This document shows positions 14,101 through 27,527 of a stretch of 64,000 bases of DNA, one piece after another. Below the pieces are notes generated by a model that made no database searches, was not told the DNA's origin, and was given only the letters and a program-made list of their open reading frames with translations. The stretch covers positions 7,502,001 through 7,566,000 of the forward strand of contig OZ176052.1 of the NCBI GenBank assembly GCA_964247055.1. Reading direction: 5' to 3'. The position numbers and the translations under genes were made by a program. Numbering within the stretch: the stretch's first letter is position 1; every line of letters starts with the position of its first letter. This DNA is from Paragordius varius (taxonomy: Eukaryota; Nematomorpha).

Positions 14101-17100
14101 TTGGAATTTGCTTACAATGTATTTCAGCAAAGGTGGCATAACCAATTCCAAAGATAGCGGTATTAACTGTTCGAAATAGAAAACCAATTAGTTTACCAAA
14201 AATTTTAAATTTATACATGTACAATTTATGATTTAATCATACCTGATCTTTTTGGTTACTACATTGATATAGTAATATCTCCAAAAATTTTAGGGCGTGC
14301 ATTTCAATATCTTCATCTTTATCGCTATCCTGCATAACCTAATTTTTTCATATTTATCATAAAAATAAAATGGTATATAGTATAAATTTCATTAATATTT
14401 ATCTCAAATATTTAATGAAATTATACCCCCTTGCACATGTTAAAAAAGAGCAGTAACCGATTGGGATCTGATAAAAAGGCTGGGGTATCCAACGTAACAT
14501 AATTATGTAGAATTGAAAACAGCTCTAATAAAAAAAATATTTAACATTATATTGCCAGTAGAAAAAAAATTCAAAATCTTTAGCGTGTAAATAAATAAAT
14601 TTATCCACAAAATTAAAAATTTAATATATCATTCCAAAATTAATTCCTATAATTTTAAAATTAAAATTTGTAGAATATATTTCAATCCACATTTTCATGT
14701 ATTTACTAAAACATTTTTAAAAATATTAGTTTTCATCTCTCAAAAGCAAAATTAAATGAAACTTTCTTAGCAAAGAATAAAAATTAATCATATAAAATGT
14801 GGGTAATAAATATTTTTATGAACATACAAGACAAGTCCAGGAAACAAAAAAATTATATAGCAATAAATGAGCCGTCGCAAAATGCATTAATGTCATAGAA
14901 TAAGTACAATAAAAACAATAATAAAAATTGCTCGCAAAATGTTAAATTTAACTTTAAGTAAATTTAACTTTAAGAATAACAAAAAATAAGCTAAAAGAAA
15001 CAACCATCTATAAGAGATAAAAAAAATTATAAAAGATATAATAAAAAGTCCATGATGCCTACCTGTAAAATAAGATAACTTATCCTTGGTGAATATGGTT
15101 AAGTAGAATGGTAAAAGTTCCCAAGCCGGGCCCGGTATAGTTTGACAAGTTAGGGCAAAAGCCAAACTTATGACTTCATCATAGTAATCTGATGTATAAT
15201 AACAAAATATATTGCAAACATTAGCTAAAAAATGTTATAAAAAGGTAGAATATAAAATTATTTCAATTGCAAGCAATAAATATAAATTTTCGTCGTTTTA
15301 GAGATATGCAATTTACACACTAAATTATAAAATTGACGAAAAATAAATCATATAATTCTTTAAACACCAAATTAAAAGGCCTAATATGGTTCTTTACTGT
15401 ATCAGAACCTCAAAAATCTTATATATTTTATAATAATTTCAAAAATTAAAACGAACCTTCTTCACTTTCCGGATCTGTATGATATTTAACCATAACAAGT
15501 TTGATAATTTCAACGACTTTCCCTGATATCGCGCAAATTGCCTATATATGGAATAAAATAAAAACGTGTCAAAATTTATTTAGAGTTAATCCATATTTAT
15601 AACCAAATAATTTTATCAAACCAAAATTATAAAAAGTTTATGAATAAATTAAAGAACCTCTTTATTTTCCTCGAGAATATCTACGAGTGTTTCAACCAAT
15701 TCAAGCATACCACTCACAAACATTCTGGATTCATCATCGTCTTTGGATATTTCAGCACCTTGTAGGATAGTGAACTATGATATTTATTAAATATTAACTA
15801 AATAGAATAAAAATTTTATCAAAATTTCTGGTAAGCTAAAAGCAATAAAATAAAATTAAAGCTCATATTTTCGTTCCACATTAACAATTCAGAATTATTT
15901 TAGACGTTTTACCTAAAAACTTTATTGTCAAAAAATTATTACAAGTTAAATATGTTAGTAACGAAAATATATCATACCGAATGTTGTAACATTTCAACTA
16001 TCAGTGGTTTTATTTCTTCGGTATAAATGCATATAAATTTTTTCATAATCATGGTCATATCTTCACTTTGTACTTGTCGTATGATATTTAACAATTCTAT
16101 CAAAAAAATTTGAAACAAATCATTCAGACAATTATTTATATTAAAATTTAAATATAATTAAATATATATATTGTACCTGATAATATCTCTTTGAGATTGG
16201 GTAGGAGTGCGTTTTTTGCTATATAGAAAAAATATATTTATAATATGCAAAGTGTGTATGGATTTATAATATAAAACATTTCATATATTTAAAATAAATA
16301 TTTCGTTTATGATTTATAAAAATAAAATTTTAGCTTTGCAACAAATGTAAAATATTTTGTTTTAATATGCGACAATATAATAGAATTTACTTTGAAAATA
16401 AAAAAAATCTGGTATAATTTATTTTGCACAAACAAACATTTTTTATAGTTTTAATATAAACAGCAAATAAAAAGAAAGATATTTAACACAATTTTACAAA
16501 AATTAAATCATTAAATTAGAAAAATCAAAAATATAAAATATACCATTGTCACTCCGCATAGCCAGGGATTTTAATGCATTAGCACATTCAACCTTGACAG
16601 GGAGATCGGGATCATTAAGCAACAATTTTTGTAGGACAATCAACATATTTTGTAAGTCATCCGGTTTTTCCCATTTTATTTTGCGATATTGATAAATCAT
16701 CCAACAGGCCTAAAATTGGGGTTTGATTTAAAATATTTTAAGTTTTGAAAAATTTCGTTAAAAAAGTTTATATATTTTTAATTAGCCATTAATTAAACCA
16801 ATGTCAAATTTATTAATTTTGATATAGTTTTTGAATTTCTAAACATAACAAGTTAAATGCAAAAAGTTTGTATTTAGTGATTAACTATAAGAATACATGT
16901 TTCCTTTTAGTTGCTATAAAGAAGTACAATTAATTACTCGCGACACAATCAAAAAAGAAATGTCATACTTTAAACCCGAAAACAACTTCATGTAATTTTT
17001 TAAGACAAACTTTAAAAAATGTAAACATTATATCTATATTAATCCTGAGATATTAAATCTAAAAAACTATATATAAATAAGTAAATTTCATGACATACAC

Positions 17101-19430
17101 GAGCGCGTAAAAATCCTTTGGGGTGTGTTAGCAAGGGGAAAACCAAATTTGTCATCATGAAAGTTATGGGCGACCAATCCACAATATCAGGTGATATTAT
17201 TTCATCATCCATTTCCTCATTTTGTTCCGCTTTTTGATTGATGACTCCATTCATTCCCTAAATTTTTGATAAAAAAAAATTTTTAAGCATAAAATTATGA
17301 ATTAATTAATATATGGTAGGATTATTCACGTAATAAGATAAAAGTATTATTATTATGATAAATCTTTAATTAGAGGTAGGTGGTATGATGAATAATAAAA
17401 AAGTTAATATATAAATGTATTCTTTATAGCTCTTCTCAAATTATTTACAACAATAAATATGAATTTGTTAATTTTATAAAATAAAAATACGAATTTTATG
17501 CAATGATATTTTAATCAAGGAATTAATGATAAAATAATATTATGCAAAATAAAGTTTTTTTGGAGACGCAAAAAGCGAATTAATACGATCATTTATCGAA
17601 AAAAATTATAAATAAATTATAGGAAAATTTAAAGTTAATAATAATTTAGTCTGTTGTTATTGTACACCCCCATATAAAAATAACATTTTTGATCGTCAAT
17701 AAAATTTAAGAATAACCTTGTGAGGATTGTGTTGCTTAACCGCATTGGTATATAAGTTGAGGATGAGTGTTTCACCCAAATACCCTAACATAGTTAACCA
17801 TCCATCAATTTCTCGAAAATTATTTTCCATACTGGCATCCGATGTAAACGATTGTTGAGCCTAAAAATATTGCAGGAGTATAAATTTTAAAACAATTATA
17901 TATTTGGTTTTTTATGATTCAAGTAATGTCTGACCGATGGTTATAAATGCGTTTACGACATGACCGCTAATAAAATAAATAAATATATATAGATATATAT
18001 ATAGAAGTATAGAATTTGATCAAAAGAAAAAAATTATCGCTTTTTTTATTATTATTATTTACATAAATAATTTTTATTTTATTTATATCTGATTAATTAT
18101 GAACGTTAACAACTGTATCCCAAGAGGTTAAACCAATTATTCTACCGTAAAAATTTGAATTATAAAGACAATAAAAAGTAAAAAATATAAAGAAAAACCA
18201 TAACTTTTAACCTTAAATTTTTTATATATCAACTATCATCTGTTGCGAACCAAGGAATATATATAATTGATAGCACATGTTTTATGAATCCCAATCGTAG
18301 AGAGAACAAATCATGGATCAAAAAAAATGGTTTTGTTGGAAAAAAAATATTTTACATTATATTTTCTTAATAATTTTACTCTTACAGTATTGTTTAACTG
18401 GTTAAAGGCCTAACGCAACCCCATTTATAATTACATAAAATATATGCAGACAGTGGACCTCCTCACACCATAATAATCCTGATTGTGGAAATATACGGTT
18501 ATTATCCGTTTAAATTTTTTTGTTTAAAATGTTAAATTAAATTAATATATAATTATATCTTATAGTCATTTAAAAATTAAAAATATTCATTTTAATTTTA
18601 TTTTTGGCTCATTACGAAGCTTCCATAATGCCCACAAATTAGTAAGTTTAAGGAAAGGTGTTTTCAACATTGAACGAGTATAACCTATAAATTTGGACCT
18701 TATTTCTAAATTGGAAAAAAGCATGATGTTCAGCACGGGCTTAACATATAGAGACGTGGTCTATTCAAAAACATAAAAAGTTGGTATTAATAAAATATTA
18801 ACTGTAAAGCTGGTAGCCGTTAACGTGTATAATTGTTGCAAAGTAGCGACACAATGTTGCACGGTTTCTTGTAAAATACCTTTGCGTTTTGAACAAACAG
18901 TATGGAGAAAATCTTTGGCTCCAGTTATGGGTGAACCGAATTCTTCGTAAATATCTAAAATACAATTCATGTATTATTATCATTTGTTACAACACGTATT
19001 TAAATGGAAAAAACATTTACTAAATATAGAGTCATAAATGTTTTTGTGCGACCTTAATGTAAAAAATAATTATTCTGATTTTTTACGCGCACTATTTTTT
19101 GGGCGGTTGCATGAACAAATAGGTTAAAACGCCTTGTGTAAAAATAATTTTTTAGGTTTTTTACTTCAAAAATTTTTTTCTGAGGGAATCTTTACTGATA
19201 TAATTTTTTTAATGTCGACTAAAAATATGTACAATTGTTAATTTAAGAGTTGTTTATCTTTAATAGTGATCACAAAAAAGGTTTGACGGTATGTTATTAA
19301 ATAGAAAATATGCATACCAAATTTATTTCGTATGTATTCAATCGGTTCATTTTCCCATAACTCTTCATCCTCATCGGTTGGTTTTAAGAGTTTGAATACA
19401 ATTTCTTTAATTAAAACCTACATGTGAAAC

Positions 19431-19463
<33 letters not shown>

Positions 19464-22172
19464 CATATATGTTTTATATAATGTTTCACTATTTATGGAA
19501 AATAAAGATTTTAATGTCTTACCGATATATGTGGTTTTATCAACACCCAATTATATGATTGAACCATACTAAAAATAATATGTAGAGTTAGAATTAAAAT
19601 TTTAAAATATTGGAGGTTATTCTGCCTGTTTGTAACAAAAACATTTTATATTTGTATAAATCATTTAAGTTTAAAACTATAAATTGAAAAACCCATTGGT
19701 AATTATTAAGCTGATATAGTACAATATTATGCTTAATTAAAGCAAATATTAAAACCTCTCAGTAAGATATTCGAAACAAAACTGTAACACTCGTGGTGAC
19801 ACATAATTGTTTTGTCGATAAAAATCCAAATATTTCAATATGGTTTCAATAATAGGACCTAAAAATATTAGATATAATATATATAAAATTAAAATAATTA
19901 AAGAGGATATATGTTTAATTAAATATAATTAATGTTTTTTATTAGGCGATATTTGAAAAAATACTAGAAAATGTTGTCATGAAATATTGAGCAAATTCTT
20001 TGTAATCCTTGCTGGCTATCGCAGGAGAACCATATCTAACAAATTTGAATAATATATATTTTATTAAAATATTACTTACTTTAAAATAAGGTTTAAAGGA
20101 AATTTGATTTAATGCAACCCAAGTCGCAAAAATTTAAAAATATACAATTCAATTCAATTAAATTGCAAATTGTATTTTGTATTCAATATTTCAAAGACTT
20201 TAAGGTAATTAATTATTCGAAAATATGGATAATTTAAATTTGTGATACAAAAAATTGTACAATAAAACAATTACAAATTATATTTTTTTTATTAAAATAT
20301 GTAAATTAAATATCAACCGTTCACAAAAGCGACAAAGTATATGCATAATCCATTTTTTGCATTTCCACCAAATGCATCCGGCCTTCTCATCGTCATCCTC
20401 CAGGCTATTAACACTCTACATACATATAAAAATTGTAAATACAATAATCAAATTTGTAAAATTTTTACGAATAAAAAAATAGCATTTTTAAGGATGGATT
20501 CATTATAACATGTCATTTTAAGTTTAAAAAATGATTTATTCTTAAATATGCTTTATGAATTAGGAATAATAAAGTGTAATTTTCCAAATAATAACTCATT
20601 TCCATACAAAAAGAATCAAAATATTCATATGATAATTAACAATATTTCTCCTTTCCTAAACTAAAACTTTAACGAATATATTTTTTCGATTATTAGGAAT
20701 AACCAGATATCTATTAATATAAAAAAACCTGAGGTATTGGTACATTTAAGGAAGCCAAAAATATTTGCATCCAAGTTGATATCGATGCAGGATTAATAAG
20801 AAACGGAGGCATCTGAAACTAAATATAAGAAAATAAAAAAAGTATAAATAATTTATCTGCATTTGATAATCATATTTGTGTCAAAATACCCTTTTTAGTA
20901 TTATAAATCATTACAAATTTTAGGCTCTGAAATCTTATTTACACCAAAATGCAATCAAATAAAAATTCAAAGATAATAATGAATTGTCAATATAATAAAT
21001 ATTGAAAACCTGAGTTGCGCAATAAAATGTTTTGAAAATGTGTTTTTGTATATTGACAGATGATTCGCCTGAATCTGGAATCAAGAAATTAAATTTTTCC
21101 ACCAAAATTGGTGACAGTTTGGCAAAGCAATCATTCAATGGTGCACGACTAATTGACTTTTTGTATCTATACATAATCAACATGAACAAAATAATTAAAT
21201 TTCATAAATGTGATACTTTATAATGAAGTTTAACTAAATTTTGTTTTCATGCACTGAAAACTTTATCCGGTAAATTTGTCAAATAAATTTAAGGAAAACA
21301 ATTTCAATCTTTAAACTCGGATGTATTTAAGACCGTGGGAAACGCTTTTAAAAATGTATTTTACCATTAAAATAAAACATTAAATAATATGCGGAATAAA
21401 TGTAATATTGTGAATATTTACCTATTTTAACAGCCGTATAATTTGGTTAGGAAAATTTGTTTTTTGATAACTCATTTAAATTTTCTCTAGTTAATGGTAA
21501 TAGATGTGTGTGCATTTAAAAGCGGTAATACCGATTATTTTTTAACCCGTTAAAAACTCATCAATTTATTCAATAATGTATGTTATAATGATGATAAAAA
21601 ATTATTAATTCTTACTCGTAATTTTTTACAATTTGATGCAAGCACTCCAATCCTCCTATTAGTATTGCATGATTGTTTCCCTTCAAAATATTTTCCAGTT
21701 TTGGCACTAATTTGGGATAGTGTGTTAGATATTCGTGCTTAATTATTGTATAAAACGCGACACTTAATTGAGACCTGTTAATTTATAATAAAAGTTTTAA
21801 CCTTAATAATTCAGGGATATGAATTATAGCTTCAACAATATTATCTTTAATAACTGATTTATCTGCATCATTTATAGGCACAATTTTGTCAGTCTTTGAA
21901 TGGTTAACCAATATATTCCATTTCTTGGTCACAAAATTTTTAAAGTATATTGAGGCTAAATTGTTTATTAAACATCTAACCTGCTTGACGTATAGCCATA
22001 TCCAGTCCATCAGACAAAATTATTTGAAAGACTATTTGGGGAAAACCAGGATGTTCGGACATCTGTAACATGATATATTAAACAATACCTCTTGAAGTTG
22101 TTTTTCTGCAGCATCTTTTTGGTTCGGATCCAAAGTCATTTTGAATAAATTTAAAACGATTTCGTTGTTCAT
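8182..22172 (-). CDS. Importin-7/8 family nuclear import receptor (IPO7/Moleskin-like)
   Basis: Karyopherin-beta carrier of the RanBP7/8 group. Start ATG at 22172. Thirty exons join in phase: 22172-22089, 22062-21981, 21955-21802, 21774-21616, 21166-21010, 20812-20729, 20415-20318, 20035-19965, 19858-19756, 19568-19523, 19417-19318, 18954-18803, 17860-17717, 17257-17099, 16709-16544, 16218-16177, 16096-15978, 15774-15658, 15541-15457, 15188-15063, 14524-14427, 14338-14243, 14166-14037, 13201-12886, 12602-12445, 12085-11966, 10921-10851, 10393-10331, 8781-8628, 8294-8182. The sum is 3567 nt, 1188 residues, against about 1040 in vertebrate IPO7. Family signatures: IVEAIIHIPELLR, WWKCKKWIMHILCRF, YGSP, DEELWENEPIEYIRNKF, VCSKRKGILQ, FLRARACWM, SLAFALTCQ, two acidic tracts near the C-terminus, and the tail INEFVLFKQSIQELQKRDP. 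An N/K/G-rich loop (about 12959-13026) is an insert. The first three introns are only 26, 25 and 27 nt; the rest are tens to about 1500 nt. The first exons face the small gene at 22307 across 134 bp. Confidence 0.96.
8850..9416 (+). mobile_element. Non-autonomous Helitron, complete copy in an importin intron
   Basis: The 5' end TCTATATATTTATAAAAATG follows an A, and the 3' end is CTAG (9413-9416) followed by T, the A^T insertion preference of Helitrons without target duplication. Seven bases before CTAG there is a 10-bp hairpin (9383-9392 with 9396-9405, loop GTA, one mismatch). Length 567 bp, no Rep/helicase coding. Blocks shared with copies at 27658-28433, 53100-53520 and 62298-63004 include GCGCCGAACATAGTCGG and CCCGCTCCCCCCGTAAAATG. 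Between importin exons 28 and 29. Confidence 0.8.
12173..12246. repeat. TA microsatellite with a duplicated AGCTTAATGTTCATTT unit
   Basis: Two tandem units, each a (TA)n run followed by AGCTTAATGTTCATTT, in an importin intron. Probably a slippage product. Confidence 0.7.
19430..19478. repeat. CATA/TA microsatellite in an importin intron
   Basis: A run of ACAT units passing into (AT)n, between the exons at 19318-19417 and 19523-19568. Confidence 0.7.
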
Positions 22173-22306
22173 GCTTAAGGTTTGTGTAACAGCCGGATCA
22201 CTGCGAAAAATATGAATGCGTGGAAAGAATGAACCTATCTTTTCGGACCATGCTTGATGCTAGCGTTTATATTTTTTTCCTAAATTTTTATCTAACCGTT
22301 TTATAT
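22173..22306. promoter_or_regulatory. Divergent intergenic region between importin and the four-span gene
   Basis: Only 134 bp separate the importin ATG (minus, 22172) from the ATG of the small gene at 22307 (plus). Both 5' UTRs and any shared promoter must fit here or lie upstream of undetected non-coding exons. No TATA box or named motif can be assigned in such AT-rich sequence. Confidence 0.5.
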
Positions 22307-22808
22307 ATGTCTATCATTGTCAATACATTTCAAGTTTTTTTACTTTAATATTTAGATTGTAAATTATTTTTATTGCTTGAAAAATTTATATAGCCATTTA
22401 ATATATTCATCATTTTGCAATATAATTATTTCAACCATACTGCTTATTAAATTTCACACAAACTCCGACAATAAAACCAATATATCTGCAACATTAGTTT
22501 TGACTTTACAATTTTGTGCAATCTTTTTACCGATCATTGAGGGCTCAAAAAATCTCCATAAAATTAGAAAAATTATTTTTCTAATTGTTTTTTTACTATT
22601 GATCTCATACATTATTTGCAAAGATATTGATGTATTAATTGATATATTTTAGGGTACTTCACTCGGGCCACATATTGATCCTCTTTCATATTATTTTGAT
22701 ACAATGGCGTTTTTACCCTTATTAATATGTGCATTTATAATCAAGAAAAAATTAAATTGTACAAAAATATCACCCATCATAGCTCAATTTTTTACGTTAA
22801 AAATTTAA
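22307..22808 (+). CDS. Small four-span membrane protein with two micro-introns (unidentified)
   Basis: Exons 22307-22333, 22356-22631 and 22653-22808 give 152 residues when introns of 22 and 21 nt (both GT...AG, both phase 0) are removed. Without the first, the ATG frame ends at TAA within the intron. The second is a multiple of three and contains an in-frame TAG at its own acceptor, so the long downstream reading frame depends on its removal. The product is hydrophobic throughout: about four spans around NIIISTILLIKF, ATLVLTLQFCAIFLP, KIIFLIVFLLLISYIIC and MAFLPLLICAFIIKKK, ending with lysines and a short tail. Size and topology recall TMEM107-like small membrane proteins but I see no diagnostic identity. 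Start choice: first ATG whose spliced frame is open. Confidence 0.6.
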
Positions 22809-23770
22809 ATTAATATCTAGAATCTTAAAAAATATATATTATTTATTAGCTGCCATGGGTTGGTTTGCATTCACGAACCTTAAAGGTTTTTATCAAAGGA
22901 AGATTAATAAGTATGCATGAATTTTAAACTATAATTTCTAAGATCCATTATCGTTGTAAACAAAAGAGATTCTTTGAATAAAATTTATTTATTTTGAGTT
23001 TTGGTAAAAGATAGTAAACTAATTTGTATTCGCGGGCGTATTTAACAAATTTAGTTTATCTTCCAAATAAAAGTTTAATAGTCCTTATCTTAACGGTTTT
23101 TGTCCATAAAATTTTGAATGAATAATAATTTTCGCCTTAAAAAACTCCTTGAACTTTATGAAATCCAATGTAAGAGTATTATATAGTATATTAATATTTA
23201 ACTGCCTTAAAAAAACCCTATACGAACTTATTATTAAAAAATAGTATTTTAAGATAAATGATATAATTTTACTAAGATATTTGATTAATTAAATGTTTCA
23301 TTTGTTTTTTTAAATTTTTCACGGGCCATAAAGTTTTTTTAAAGGGCCGTGTGTTGGATTCTGTACTAAACAGCTATATTATTGGTTATAAGGGAAATTG
23401 ATATGTAGAAAAATTAAAATGTGTGTTTTTTTATTTTAAAAATTAAATTTTTATCCCTATTATATAGACCCATATCAATAATATGGCTTCTTTAACTAAA
23501 TACAAAAGTTTAAAATATGTGTCAATAAAAATTATGTTTTTTATGTTTTAAAATTAAAAATATAATTTATCAAAATTAATTAGAGTTCTTATTTTTAATA
23601 ATCAGACTACCATACATTATTCTCTAGTTTTTAATATAAAAAGGTTTTAATTAAGTTTTTTGGCTTTACTTTATTATTTTATTTCATACAAATAACTAAA
23701 ATAATTCAAAGATTACCCTTTAATATACTATATATGTCAAAGGAATATTCTGATATCATTAATATTTTTT
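22809..23770. other. Intergenic spacer with a MITE-end remnant
   Basis: AT-rich. At about 23320-23392 CACGGGCCATAAAG followed by AAAGGGCCGTGTGTTGGA matches one end of the hAT-type MITE family, on the opposite strand to its fellow copies. The rest shows no coding signal. Confidence 0.4.
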
Positions 23771-25481
23771 ATGATACCTAGCAATACTATATCATCCACT
23801 ATGGCAGAAGCTAAAAATCAAAAGAATTTAACAACATGCTGTGAGGAGACAACCATGTCATATGAAATTTCATTTATCAGTCGTGATTTTGACATTATAA
23901 TAAATCTGATTATTTGTTTAATATTGTTTGGTGTGTTTCTTTGTCACATACCCTTCATAGCCATTTGGATATATTGGTAATTTTACAAAATTGCTAAAAA
24001 AGCATATTATGTGGTTTTTGATTTTGATTTAATTTTTAAATTATCTACACGGGTAGTTATTTTTTAATAAAAAGATTTATAAAATAAAAATATTGGAAAA
24101 TATATTGCGTTTCTTACTTAAAACATATTAATATTAATTTTTAGCATGATCGCTTAAATATGGTATGGCATCAAAATTTAAAAAAAATTGTTTTTTTAGC
24201 TATACTCAAAAAATACATCATTTTGGCTATTTATTTAGGGTATATTTAAAATACTTTTAACTTTTTTACCAATTTTTTTTAAACTTTTTTTTTCTAGGAA
24301 AGAAAAAATGAATTACAAAAAGGAAGAACTACCTGTACATACAGATAGTAAAATTTTGTCATCTCAATTTTTAGGCGATCCGAATGACGATGATTGCGAT
24401 CTTGATTTGGAGGAAAAAAATATGTTAATAAATGGAGTTAACTTACCCGGTATGTTATAAAGATTTTTCCAGTTCTGTCTCCAGCAATACAATATATTTT
24501 GGAACAGTTTTTATAATAAGACCCATTCTATTTTATACGGTCCAGATTTAATTTCTCAAATATCGAAATAGAAAATAAAATGTCAACTTTACCCCAACCA
24601 TGACTCTCAAAATTACCATAAAGTTCCGAAATGGGCCACTTTTATTTAAGTTTTATAGTGAAAATAGTTTATACAAATTAATGTATTACTATCAATTTAA
24701 TTTAAATGTCTAATAAACTCAGAGATATTAAACCTTTGCATAAATTGTGCTTATTATATCACAACATTTGTGGAATTTTTTTCACAAATTATTTTAGGTT
24801 GAGGAGGCTCTAATGCATATTGATTGAAAAATAAATGAAGTTGTTCTTTATTTGACGCTACTTTAGATTTTTTGGAATGCATATCACTGATGTGATTCAC
24901 AACTGCCAATAAATAATATTTTACTTATCGCGATATGTAAACACCTTTGAAATTGATATTTTTTACACCATTTTAAAATTACTCTGTTAACCATACATAA
25001 TTTAGATTTTTCGACACAATATCAATATTTACCACCATCTTATATGTATCCCTTGGCTTTAGTACATCCATTACGTACTGAAAACACAAATAATAACGTT
25101 GACCAAAAAATTTCAACGTGTCATAGGTCAACTTCAGCATCACTTGAATCCATAAGGATTCAAAAACGAAGAAATGCTTATAATCGAAATGTTCTCCGAG
25201 GTTACAAACATAATTATTATCGGAATTCTACGCGTTCGTTGATGCTTACCACACCTTCCTATGATCATCGATCTTCGCAACACTATAAATCCGATCAATT
25301 TATTGATGAGGACAATACAAATAAAATTTTCCAAATACCAATACGGCATTCATTTAACGTTGTTCCAATCACAACAACTCATACACGAGCTCAACACATA
25401 TTTGACCAGAGGCGAATGATTAGACAGTATTATAAGAATCTCAGAAAGAAAAAATCAAAAAAACATTGCCATAACAATTAA
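23771..25481 (+). CDS. Single-span membrane protein with basic/His-rich tail (unrecognised)
   Basis: Exons 23771-23976, 24298-24449 and 25006-25481 join in phase (phases 2 and 1) to 277 residues. Residues 1-37 are polar, then a strong membrane span (about IIINLIICLILFGVFLCHIP), an acidic stretch (GDPNDDDCDLDLEEKN), a Tyr/Pro patch (STQYQYLPPSYMYP) and a long tail rich in Arg, Asn, Tyr, Ser and His, ending in a Lys/Arg cluster. No signal peptide is evident, so a signal-anchor topology is likely. The spliced reading and the donor and acceptor sequences support a real gene. Earlier 5' exons are possible. No family is recognised. Confidence 0.65.
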
Positions 25482-27297
25482 ATTACGCATGAATCTAGTC
25501 ATACTTTGTTTCAAATGAAGAATCTCAATTAAATTTAACATAAAGTATGTTAACTTATCTAAGTATATAAAATGATTAAATAAATTTTTAAATACTATTG
25601 TTTCATCTTTTTATAATTTTATATAGGTAAGAGCCCATAGGTTTGATAGATTTAAAATAGGCCATATTCCCTTTAAGAGAAAAATAAAAAATTATCATTT
25701 ATGCTAAGGTTAGACCCCTTTTTCAAGCACTTATAAATATATAAAAGGGGTTTCTACCCCTGAAATTGAAAAAAAATTGAATTAACCCCAAATTTTCCAA
25801 CTTTTTTGTTGCGTTCTCCAAACTGAAAACTGTAGTGTGCAAAATATTATTTAAGTTATAAGCGTATTTTTCGCACAAGAGGTCGGAAGAAAAGAGAGTA
25901 TATAGCACTCCAAGTTTATTGGATTCAAAAGTTTTAAACTTTTAAGCGCCTGATTCTAAATATGGTGTTTTAAAGTTAACTCTATAGTAAAATTATATAT
26001 ATCATGGCCAATTGTTTAGTATTAATTTATACGGTTTGGGATACTTAAATTTGTATATAAATTTAATAATGGGCTTTCACCATGCGAAAAAATGGCGCTC
26101 AAACGCCGGAAAAGAGAAAAATACCAAAACCGAAATGCTTCAAACAGAAAACTTGTAGTAAACCTAAATTTTTTATTTAAATAATAATAATATTAATAAT
26201 AGGTATGCAAGGAAATGAAAGAGAGTCCAATAATTTTAAAATCTATAAAAATATATCATTACTCCAAGTGGGCATGTGTGGCCAAAATATTTACGACGAG
26301 TTAAAAACCAATAAACATGTTTGCATACAAAGGTTTTAGCACAAAGCTTAAGTTTATAAATTTTGGTCGAAGTTTTGACCATAAATTTAGTCCCAACAAC
26401 GCTTTTTGTAAAAAAATCAAAAATTATTAGGTGATTTGACTTTTACACATACATATAATATTTTTATTGATATAAAAAATTTTCAAACGAAAAAATACAA
26501 TTGAAATACGGATACAGCTGTTGAGCAAGTTTCGGTTATTGACATTTATATCTCTTGCATGTATGACTTTGGCCCGAATCTGATCATTCATATTATTTGA
26601 GCCTTTAAAAACTTGCAAAAGGGCCCTAAAATTTTACACACTATGTAAATATTACTATGCAGGTGAAATTTATTTTAATTCATTGGTTGATATTTTTAAA
26701 AGCAGTATAACTATTAAAGATGTAAATTATATTAAAACCTATTTCACCTATCTCACTTAAGACTATTTTTAGTTATATGCACTAATAATAATATAAATAC
26801 ATTAGTAAGCTACTTTAGAGGTTATATCATTAGGATCAATACTCGTTAAGTTTAAATATTTTTATGTCGGTAGGAAAATAATTTGCCTCAGGATTAGCAT
26901 ATACAAAGATTTTTTTACAACGGCTTTGTAAAACTATTACGTATCAATCATGATACAAAAGTTTATTTTACAAATATGTAACCGCCTAATAATTTAGTAC
27001 AATTAAAAACTTCGAGCGCCAACGGTTTTTTGGGACAGGTGTAAGCATTGACTCTCTGATTGATATAAAACTTTCTGTGTTTTATAAATAGTTGATTTAA
27101 CAACCTTTAATAATTATTTTTTGCTATAAATAAGTGAATTAGTAGATTATGAATAAGCAAAAATAAATTTATTAAAAAAATCACAAAATCTAAGATGCCC
27201 TATTTTTTAAATAATATAATAAATTAACCAACAATTATTGTGATTTAAAACGCTTAATCCAGTATCACTCCTTATGAATGAGGTCAGTTATGGTCTC
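25482..27297. other. Intergenic, nothing recognised
   Basis: AT-rich sequence downstream of the single-span gene. Reading frames are short and of random composition. No repeat seen elsewhere in the window was identified here. Confidence 0.4.
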
Positions 27298-27527
27298 CAA
27301 AGGCGTAGCTTGCATTTCTGGCGCCCGGTGCATGAATCTGTAATGCATTTTAAAAAATAATCAAATTCAAACCGTACTCATAAATGGGTGATTTTTTATG
27401 CATTATTTAATATAATAACTTTCAAATACCTATTTTTTAAAATAATATTAAAATTTTTTCCGACGCCCCTTTAACTATGGCGCTCGGCGCATCAGCCTCC
27501 CTTCCCCCTCTCTTAGCTACGCCCCTG
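27298..27527. mobile_element. hAT-type MITE with 8-bp target duplication
   Basis: A 230-bp element between CAAAGGCGTAGCTTGC (left) and TTAGCTACGCCCCTG (right), imperfect inverted repeats. Flanked by ATGGTCTC (27290-27297) and ATGGTCCC (27528-27535), a 7/8 match and the 8-bp duplication typical of hAT elements. Inner ends are again mirror-like (CTGGCGCCCGGTGCATGA and ATGGCGCTCGGCGCAT). Non-coding. Distinct from the CAGGGGTG family at 36087. Confidence 0.75.

Noticed and set aside
21956-21980. Importin intron 2 read as an assembly frameshift instead of an intron
   Set aside because: The segment has GT and AG ends, removal restores exact family spacing, and eight other segments of the same size in this and other genes behave the same way.
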